This document shows positions 57,390-64,000 of a stretch of 64,000 nucleotides of DNA, piece after piece. Origin of the DNA: Phragmites australis (lineage: Eukaryota; Streptophyta; Magnoliopsida; Poales; Poaceae); the NCBI RefSeq assembly GCF_958298935.1, contig NC_084942.1:16561501-16625500 (forward strand). The letters run 5' to 3'. Within the stretch, counting starts at the first letter, position 1; each line of letters begins with the position of its first letter. Under the pieces are notes generated by a model that worked only from the letters and a program-made list of their open reading frames with translations, was not told the DNA's origin and did no database searches. Made by a program: the position numbers and the translations under genes.

Positions 57390-58690
57390 CTTCGGCTATA
57401 TTGGCAGCTTCGACATCAGCATCAACTCAGAGTCGTTCTTCACCTTTAGCTTTGGCATCGACCCAAAGATGGTCGTTGTTTCCTTCGCCTTCGACGCCGA
57501 CCAAGATGGGGTCGTCATCGTCTTCGACTTCGACTATGTCCATGAGACTCCAGATGGAGTCATCGTCATCTTCACCTTCGACATTGACTCAGGAAGGAGT
57601 CATCATCACCTTTGGCATCAGCATCGACTCAGAGTCATTCCTCACCTTCAGCTTTGGCATCGACCCAAAGATGGTCGTTGTCTCCTTCGCTTCGACACCG
57701 ACCAAGATGGGGTCGTCATCGCCTTCGGCTTTGACTATGTCAATGAGACTCCAGATGGAGTCTTCATCATCTTCACCTTCGACATCAACTCAGGAAGGAG
57801 TCATCGCCACCTTCAGTAACAGCATTGACTCAGAGTCGTTCTTTGGCTTTAGCTTCGGCATCGACCCGAAGATGGTCGTTGTCGCCTTCGCCTTCGACTC
57901 TGACCAAGATGGGGTCATCATCGCCTTCGGCTTCGACTACGTCCATGAGACTCTAGATGGAGTCATCGTCATCTTCACCTTCGACATCGACTCAGGAAGG
58001 AGTCATCGTCACCTTCGGCATCAGCATCGACTCAGAGTCATTCCTCGCCTTCAGCTTCGGCATCAACCCGAAGATGGTCATTGTCACCTTCCCTTTGACG
58101 CCGACCAAGATGGGGTCGTCATCGCCTTCGGCTTCGACTACATCGATGAGACTCCAGATGGAGTCATCGTCATCTTCACCTCCTACATCGACTCAAGAAG
58201 GAGTCATCGTCACCTTCGGTATTAGCATTGACTTAGAGTCGTTCTTCGCCTTCAGCTTCGGCATCGACCCAAAGATGGTCATTGTCGCCTTCGCTTCGAT
58301 GCTGACCAAGATGGGGTCGTCATCTCCTTCGGCTTCAACTACGTCGATGAGACTCTAGATGGAGTCATCATCGTCTTAACCTTCGACATCGACTCAGGAA
58401 GGAGTCATCGTCACCTTCGACATCAGCATCGACTCAGAGCTGTTCTTTGCCTTTAGCTTCGGCATCGATCTGAAGATGGTCGTTGTCACCTTCACCTTTG
58501 ACACCGACAAAGATGGGGCTGTCATCGCCTTCGGCTTTGACTACGTTGATGAGCCTCCATATGGAGTCATCATCGTCTTCACCTTTGACATCGACTCAGG
58601 AAGGAGTCATCGTCACCTTCAGCATCAGCATCAACTCAGAGGGAGTCGTTCCTCGCCTTCAGCTTCGGCATAGACCTAGAGATGGTCATT
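57390..58690 (+). repeat. About 201-bp tandem repeat array, six or more units
   Basis: The landmark agagtc(g/a)ttc lies at 57429, 57631, 57832, 58034, 58235 and 58436 (spacings 202, 201, 202, 201, 201), with a final partial unit near 58640. Units contain ggcatcgacccaaagatggtc, gaccaagatggggtcgtcat, gagactccagatggagtcat and ctcaggaaggagtcatc. Long open frames cross it on + but shift register at the 202-bp units, so I treat it as satellite, not a gene. Confidence 0.93.
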
Positions 58691-58699
58691 GTCGCCTTT

Positions 58700-59130
58700 G
58701 CCTTCGTCGACTCCAACTACATTGACCAAAGGGCATTTGGCCACGACTACTTTGCTTCGGCCATGACTGCTTCTCCTTCGTTGACTCCTACTACGTCGAC
58801 CAAAGGGGCTTCGGCCGCAACTACTTCGCTTCAACCATGATGGCTTCACCTTCGTCGATTTCACCTATGTCAACCAAAGGGGCTTCGGCCGTGACTACTT
58901 CGTTTTAGCCGTGACTACTTTGCTTCGACCGCGACTACTTCGCTTCGCCATGACGGCTTCGCCTTTGTTGACTTCAACTATGTCGACCATAGGGAATTCG
59001 ACCACGACTACTTTGCTTCGGCCATGACTACTTCGCTTCGGCCATGACGGCTTCACCTTCGTGAACTCTGACTTTGTCGAACAGAGGGGATTCGGCCACA
59101 TTGACTTCGCCTTCGTCGACTACAACTACA
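58700..59130 (+). repeat. About 74-bp tandem repeat array
   Basis: ccttcgtcgactcc-type starts occur at 58701, 58775 and 58849 (spacing 74), with gaccaaaggggcttcggcc and gactacttcgcttcgg in each unit. Later copies to about 59130 are rearranged and partly duplicated. Confidence 0.85.
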
Positions 59131-59710
59131 TCGACTTTGAATACGCCGACCATGTGGTATCCTTCACCACTCACGAACACCGTTCAAGAGGGGCTATGGG
59201 GATACCCGGGTTATAATCCCATCCTGGGTCCCAAAAGTTTGGCCAGCGCACGTGAGCGGAGACGTGTGAACATTGTTGACTTCGGTGAGCCACGGCAGTA
59301 GCCTTTGATCTTCAAGCCACGGTAGTAGCCTTTGACTTTTGCTTCATCGCCTACGTTGAAGCTGCTTCTGTTGAAGCCTCAGCAGCAGCCTTCGCCGAGC
59401 ACTTCACCGAAGCCCCCTTCGTTGACCAGGACAAAGAAGAACCTTCGACTTCCGCCGCGAAGGAGCACCTCCTGAAGCCATAGCAGCAGCCTTTGCCGAG
59501 CAAGATGAAGCGTAGTTATGAGTGTTAGCTCTAGCAACCTTGTAAGGAACATGCGCATGTACGCACTTTTTTTCTCTATGCCCTTTTTTCCACTGGGTTT
59601 TTGGTATGGAGTGTTTAGTGAGGTGTACATGCCAGCAATAAACCTGGGCCATTTCCTAGTTAAAGCTGTTCGCCCCGTTGTCCCATCGGAGCTTACAACT
59701 GAGGGGCTAC
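59131..59710 (+). other. 3' internal part of the LARD-like element
   Basis: It contains agccacggcagtagcctttg-type short repeats (59289-59400), then unique DNA, and ends in the purine tract tgaggggctac at 59700-59710. No coding evidence. Confidence 0.6.
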
Positions 59711-59957
59711 TGTTTGCGAAAAGACCCTAGCCTACAAAGAAGCCCGTGCAGAAAAGCAGCCCATGTAAAGGTCCAAGAGCCACCTTGTAATATTTGTACC
59801 CCGTCAAGGGTTGGAGAGGAAATTTCACCTCTCCCCCACACCTATATAAAGGACCCAAGGGGTCGTGGGTAGGGGAGATTCCTCCCACCTCCACTCATCT
59901 CTCTCTTTGCCTGGATTAAACCCCTTTTCGGTACTGTAGCTGAACATAGTTCCAACA
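59711..59957 (+). repeat. 3' LTR of the LARD-like element
   Basis: 247 bp, TGTTTGCGAA to TTCCAACA, with TATA box ctatataaa at 59842-59850, followed by the catac duplication. Confidence 0.9.
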
Positions 59958-59962
59958 CATAC

Positions 59963-60177
59963 GTTGACAAATATTATATGGAACATGGGATTTATCGTTG
60001 CTGCGTGAAAGTACCCTAACAATAAAGAGATGATGAACACAAACATGGACATGTACGGTACGCCTAAAGACTAATCTAATAGCTTGCTGCTGCTAATACT
60101 AACATGTCTTAGGGAATGAAAAAATGGCGGGTTATAATATATGCTCTCTACTGAGTGCACCTAGGATATTTGCTCTT
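59963..60177. other. Short A/T-rich stretch right of the LARD-like element
   Basis: No gene, no repeat. It is probably continuous with 51170-51900 before the insertion. Confidence 0.4.
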
Positions 60178-60664
60178 TCACAAGGCTTTAGGGCCATGCG
60201 CCTTACCGCGATGGGCTCTCTCCCATTTTCTTTCCCTCTCTAATTCGCGTGCTTCAGCCATGACACGCTCCTTCATTGTCTTCCTCATGAGCTGCTCCTC
60301 CTGACACTTTAGTCATAGTTCCTCCTGCTGGTGTTCGTACACTTCCCTCCTCCACTGCATGCTCATTTCGACCCACCGCTTCTGATGCTCATTTTGCTCT
60401 ATGTTGAGCTATTCCATGAAGTCACAGATAGGTGGAGGAGACTGGACAAATAAAAGAAGATGGAAGATTAGTAAGACAGTGCATGAAATCATTTGAAAAG
60501 TGCCATATGAGTGATCTATGTTGCTATATCGGTGGGTACTCGTACGGTCCGTATCGAGGCTTATCATACTAGTAGTTGGCATACATGAAGAAGCGTAGAC
60601 TATATGTGTAGGAGATGTCCTGAGATTCGCAAAGCCTACAAGGATCACCACAGAAGCACATCGG
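60178..60664 (-). pseudogene. GRF-type zinc-finger-like protein relic
   Basis: On the minus strand, 60664-60572 encode PMCFCGDPCRLC followed by ESQDISYTYSLRFFMYANY, the C-x-C..C..(R)RFF.C.NY pattern of GRF-like zinc fingers found in many grass transposon-associated proteins. After a stop, YDKPRYGPYEYPP continues (60568-60530). Following an intron-like gap ending tttgtccag, PPPICDFME leads to a stop and then a charged coiled coil (QNEHQKRWVEMSMQWRREVY, LMRKTMKERVMAEARELERE) ending at 60178. The two stops in the coiled-coil part stand where TGG and CGA are expected. Biochemical role unknown. It lies antisense to the LTR starting at 61996. Confidence 0.6.
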
Positions 60665-61308
60665 ATATTCGACCCCCTAGGGGATGAAAATTCTCTAATG
60701 TTTCTTAGGTGGGCTTGGTGAAGCTGAGAAAGACATTGCAGTTGAGATAGCTGAGGAATGAGTGGTGTGTCAATGGATGAGGGTGGGGTTATTTATGGTG
60801 GCTGGGGGGTGATGCATGGACTGAGTGCATGGGCTTGCATGGGAGTTGAAGCATAGGATTCATTGTGAAAACTAGAAAAGTTATGGTATTAATGCTTGAC
60901 AGAGATTCCCTATGGAAGTTATTGCTTGATCTGGTCATTTCATTTTGCAAAAGTTTAGCAAGGAGTTATTATTGCCTCTGCATGGAAGGCATGAAATCCT
61001 ATAAAAGAGTATTGAGATTAGAAAAAACGTATTTGTACAATGATAAAACCCAGTCATTTCATTGAAGAAAGTAAAGTACATCACAAATAAGTGTTATCGT
61101 AAGTATTAATTGTCTGTTTGTAGGTACAGTACATAAGGCAATATGCACCGACTCGTACATATTCTATAACAAGTTACAATGGCATGTAGTACTCCATCGC
61201 TAAATGAAGCATGTCTTATGGAAAGACAGATTGCCGGGTGTAAGGAAATATCTACTGGGTAGGTGGAAAAGATGGAGGCTTCTCATCAAGATATTTCCAA
61301 CGGATCTC

Positions 61309-61602
61309 TTAAAAGTTACATCTATGGGGGTAGGGCTTGCTGCACACGTACCCTTGTGACATTCTGTGTGCCACAAGCCCCGGCACAGCTGGTATGCCGC
61401 ACACATATTGTGGAGGAACCTGTATGTTACCACATGTAGTGAGGTACTTATCCCACCACTCTTCATTGCGCTCTTGTAGCCTTATCTTCGGCCGTTCAAC
61501 AGCCACGTGCCTTATTGCCTCAGCCTCACCGTAGCCATAGTTGATGTTCGCATACTCTTCTTCATCTGCATACCATTCGTGCTTTCACCTAGGCTTGTCA
61601 TA
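61309..61602 (-). pseudogene. Unrecognised minus-strand exon-like relic
   Basis: After an acceptor-like ccaacag, YDKPR then a stop, then an open frame: EYANINYGYGEAEAIRHVAV, ERPKIRLQERNEEWWDKYLT and VPPQYVCGIPAVPGLVAHRM to a stop at 61309-61311. It opens with the same YDKPR word as the GRF-like relic, suggesting a related gene family. Function unknown. No catalytic motif. Confidence 0.45.
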
Positions 61603-61720
61603 CTGTTGGAGGGAAGCAGATGAATTAGATGAAATTCATAGCACGGTAGGATGTCATGCACACTTACCCTGCAATAGAACCAAGTAACTGTGGTAAGCGG
61701 GAACGGTTTCAGGCTTGCTA

Positions 61721-61963
61721 TTATACCGCAGTTGCACCGTAGCATGTTGCTTCATGCTCTTCTATCTTCAATTCTAGCTCCCTCTTCTTCTGCTCTTGGT
61801 CTTCATTTCTCCTTCGCTCTTCATTCTCACGCTTGCATCTATCAAGGATGCCGCACCATAGCTCGTAAGGGCCCATCTTGCCCTTACCCTTGTCGGACCT
61901 AGAGCCGAACTCGAAATCCATAGAAGGGATTGTGTTGGACTGTGTTGGAGAAGAAGTAACCAT
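61721..61963 (-). CDS. Charged coiled-coil reading frame, antisense, next to an LTR
   Basis: The minus-strand frame starts at the ATG at 61963 (or the in-frame MDFEFGSRSDKGKGKMG) and runs 80 codons. The second half is a highly charged helix (ILDRCKRENEERRRNEDQEQ, KKRELELKIEEHE), probably coiled coil. It starts only 33 bp from the LTR boundary at 61996. It may be the first exon of the same antisense gene as the relics at 61309-61602 and 60178-60664. No known catalytic role. Confidence 0.4.
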   Translation of the reverse strand: MVTSSPTQSNTIPSMDFEFGSRSDKGKGKMGPYELWCGILDRCKRENEERRRNEDQEQKKRELELKIEEHEATCYGATAV

Positions 61964-61986
61964 GGATCAATTACCCTTACATACAC

Positions 61987-61994
61987 AAAGGGGG
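61987..61994 (+). other. Candidate polypurine tract
   Basis: aaaggggg lies two bases before TGTCGG, the position of a plus-strand primer for a 3' LTR on the plus strand. Confidence 0.6.
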
Positions 61995-62829
61995 TTGTCG
62001 GAGGATTAACTCCTGTCGTAGGGATCCCGAGAGACCCCTTTTTAGAGATTCGGCCGGGGGGATGATCCTGAATAAGTTCGCCGGAGAAATGAATGAGAGT
62101 AAATGCAACGGCTAGTGGATGGGGATGATGATCTAGTGCAGAAAGAAATAAATGCACCGGAAATTTAGACAGGTTCGGACCGCACGGGGGCGTAATACCC
62201 TACTCCTGTGTGGATGTACTAACTGCCCTGAGGAAGTCCTCAAGGGTGTGCTGGTTACAAGAATATTGTGTCTAACTAAGAGCTTGAGGCTCCTTGTTCT
62301 TGGGCAGGGACTATGATTCGGCTCTTGGTGCTTCTGTGTTCGATGCTTGCGGTCTCTTCTTGGTTGATTCTTTCTTTGTCTGTCTCCGGGCCCCCCTTCC
62401 TTCTTGGGTGTGCCAACTCTTTTATGCACTCGCCGGCTGAGGCATGCCCCGAACGGGAAGGAGGGGGCACAAGTTCCAAGATGCCATGACTGGGAAAGGC
62501 GTCATCATTTCTTCTGGGTGAAGTGACCGGGGGTGGAAAACGCGGCGCACGCCCGGTCACCTATCACCATAAACGCCCTGGCAACGGACGCTGTAGAGAG
62601 GGCCCACCGGGCAGCCACAGAGCAACCCGGCGTGCCTGCCCTGTCTTGTTCCTCTGCCACAGCAGGGTGGCGGACGGAATGCCTTGATCCTGGCGATGTT
62701 ATCCCGAGACACACCGGATGATACGGGACGGGACCCGTGCAATTAATGGCCCCACGCCTCTCTACCAAAGCATGGCAGGGACTGATACTGTGGCGGGAGC
62801 AGTTGGGGATGTCAGGCCGCGCAAGCTCA

Positions 62830-63420
62830 TTAAATGCGGCCTCGGACCTCTGACTGGTTGACACCTCATCGGCGGGCCCCTCGGGGGCCCTTCTGGGTCG
62901 TCGGGGCACCGAGCGCTCGGGGGTACTGTTCACCTCCCCGAGCACTCTCTCCCGAGAATGCCTACCCTTGCCCTCGGGGTACCGGGTGCTCGGGGGCACT
63001 GTTTACCTCCCCGAGCACTTTCTCCCGAGCACTCTTGCACGAACCTTCGGGGAACTGAGTGCTCGGGGGCTGCCACGTGTAACCCCGAGCACTTTTGCAC
63101 AGATCTTTCGGGGAACCGAGAGCCCGGGGGCTGCCACGCGCAGCCCTGAGCACTCTCTCCCGAGCACTTTCACACTGACCCTCGGGGAACCGGGCGCTCG
63201 GGGGCTGCCGCACGCAGCCCCCGAGCACTCTTTCCCGGAACTTAGCTCTTCTGATCGTCGGGGGACTAGGGTGCTCGGGGGTGACCGAGCACCTCCCCGA
63301 GTACTTTCTTCCCGGTACTTAGACTCTGTGGATCATCGGGGAACTGGGGTGCTCGGGAACCAGGGACTGTGGCCCTGAGCACCTTCTCCCGGAACTTGGA
63401 CTTTCCTCACCCCACAGGAG
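62830..63420 (+). repeat. ccgagcac/gtgctcgg repeat block within the LTR
   Basis: The words gtgctcgggggc, ctccccgagcac, tctcccgagcac and cggggaaccg alternate every 30-60 bp, making many potential stem-loops. A loose unit of about 70-75 bp recurs four to five times between 62960 and 63240. Confidence 0.8.
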
Positions 63421-63639
63421 GGACCTCGCGGGATGGTGATACGTGGCGGACGGCTGGCCTGGCCTCGGGACTCAGGGACCCTCGGTTCCAGATACACCGA
63501 CAGGGGTATACTGCCAGGAACTGTTGAGTGTGTTGGAGGGATTCCTTTTGCGTGGATATCGAAAGTGTCTATTGACGGAGAGAGAAAGATGCGCGGTACT
63601 ATAGAAGAAGGGATAAGGTCACGGACGACTGTTTCCTTA

Positions 63640-64000
63640 TCATTTTATTGCATGTAGTCAGGATGTGTCCAAGATATAGGATATGATGCTTAAAGCTCTG
63701 TCGTATGGTCACTTCGTGTGTAAAGCCCGAGTCATGATAGAGCTGTTATCATTTCATGGTTAAAGATGAGTCATGTGGTCTCTTCATGTCTAAAGTGCGA
63801 ATCACGACAGAGATGCTGTACTACAGTAAGATGTTGTCATTTCATGCTAAAAGCTTAGGCGTGTGGTCACTTTATGTCTAAAGCACCATGTTCTTGTTTG
63901 GAGCCTGTGACGACGATGCCTTTTTAGTCAATGATAAATGATATTTATAGGAACTTGAGTATACATCTGATTGCATCTATTTTGCAAAACAATGTAAAGA
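63640..64000 (+). other. A/T-richer end of the window with loose direct repeats
   Basis: Three related stretches (gtcacttcgtgtgtaaagc near 63709, gtctcttcatgtctaaagt near 63779, gtcactttatgtctaaagc near 63866) recur with unequal spacing. No gene. Probably still LTR or internal element DNA. Confidence 0.45.

Larger units (their letters stand above)
51906..59957 (+). mobile_element. 8-kb LTR retrotransposon without gag-pol (LARD-like), satellite-filled
   Basis: The LTRs at 51906-52120 and 59711-59957 are collinear (shared aaagcaacccatgtaaaggtcc-type blocks, cctatataaagga, ctctctctttgcctggatt). A perfect duplication catac lies at 51901-51905 and 59958-59962. After the 5' LTR comes tggcgccgtccgtagggatc (52121-52140), a primer-binding site of the type seen in Ty3/gypsy Athila/Tat-related elements. 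Before the 3' LTR is the purine-rich tgaggggctac (59700-59710). I find no gag, protease, integrase or RT in the 7.6-kb interior, which is made of cttcg-rich DNA, three tandem-repeat arrays and a nested fragment at 52877-54056. It must be mobilised in trans. The 5' LTR lacks the last about 20 bp present in the 3' LTR. Confidence 0.88.
61996..64000 (+). repeat. Long LTR of a gypsy-type element, cut by the window end
   Basis: It begins TGTCGGAGGATTAACTCCTG after a purine tract. The first 250 bp (tagggatcccgagagacccc, ggttcggaccgcacggg, cgtaataccctactcctgtg) are of a type that I associate with long Ty3/gypsy LTRs of grasses. No end (..CA plus primer-binding site) is visible before 64000, so the true LTR end is unknown. 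Orientation + follows from the purine tract. ORF-like stretches here are GC-driven. Confidence 0.55.

Noticed and set aside
57380..58225. 281-codon serine-rich open frame
   Set aside because: It is the translation of a 201/202-bp tandem array. Open frames persist in other registers too, and the 202-bp units break the period.
62505..62999. 164-codon minus-strand frame
   Set aside because: Lies in the GC-rich repeat part of an LTR. No domain and frames overlap on both strands.

Overview
The window is a piece of a plant nuclear genome, almost certainly a grass (Poaceae, probably panicoid). It has spliced plant genes with GT-AG introns. It also carries a dense, nested load of Ty1/copia, Ty3/gypsy, LINE, hAT, Mutator-type and MITE-type elements typical of grass intergenic DNA. 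There is no prokaryotic or viral gene organisation. Short ATG-to-stop stretches are not genes here, so I assembled exons by reading splice sites and checking frame.

Three host genes are well supported. (1) TAF4 (TFIID subunit 4) on +, 12 exons to the stop at 24211-24213, with an RST domain and a C-terminal TAF4 histone-fold region. The usual N-terminal exon is not visible. (2) VPS26 (retromer subunit) on +, 11 coding exons from 34157 to 41083 giving exactly 304 codons plus stop; the first coding exon appears to be the ATG alone. (3) A universal-stress-protein-like gene on -, three exons from 45942 down to 41903 giving 247 codons plus stop, with a 3.2-kb intron holding a retroposon. VPS26 and the USP-like gene converge with about 0.8 kb between them. 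A fourth, small membrane-protein gene on - (29850-29406) is split by an 18-nt homopolymer.

Layout: 1-4740 two decayed LINE fragments; 4818-6080 a small non-autonomous LTR element with three LTR copies; 7267-12215 a complete but nonsense-riddled copia element (5-bp target duplication ttgct) cutting a coding-like relic; 13166-14770 a solo LTR resembling the BARE/Angela/WIS class; 15.7-24.7 kb TAF4; 25207-29328 an internally deleted copia element; 29.4-29.9 kb the small gene; 30100-32384 a hAT-like element carrying a solo LTR (target duplication acgga); 34.0-41.4 kb VPS26 with a 5'-truncated LINE in intron 5; 41.9-46.0 kb the USP-like gene; 49034-51166 three DNA elements side by side (hAT-like, Mutator-type palindrome-rich MITE with a perfect 9-bp duplication, PIF/Harbinger-like MITE); 51906-59957 an 8-kb LTR element without recognisable gag-pol (target duplication catac), built largely of satellites and containing a tRNA-Gly(GCC)-like relic; 60.2-62.0 kb minus-strand relics including a GRF-zinc-finger-like protein; 61996 to the window end a long LTR with a polypurine tract just before it.

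The most unusual items are the palindrome-rich 9-bp-duplication MITE, the large satellite-filled LTR element, the three-LTR mini element, the antisense GRF-like reading frame abutting an LTR, and the nonsense pattern in the copia elements (CAG to TAG, CGA to TGA, TGG to TAG/TGA), which fits deamination of methylated cytosines. I did not find a clear new enzymatic system. The novelty here is in mobile-element architecture.
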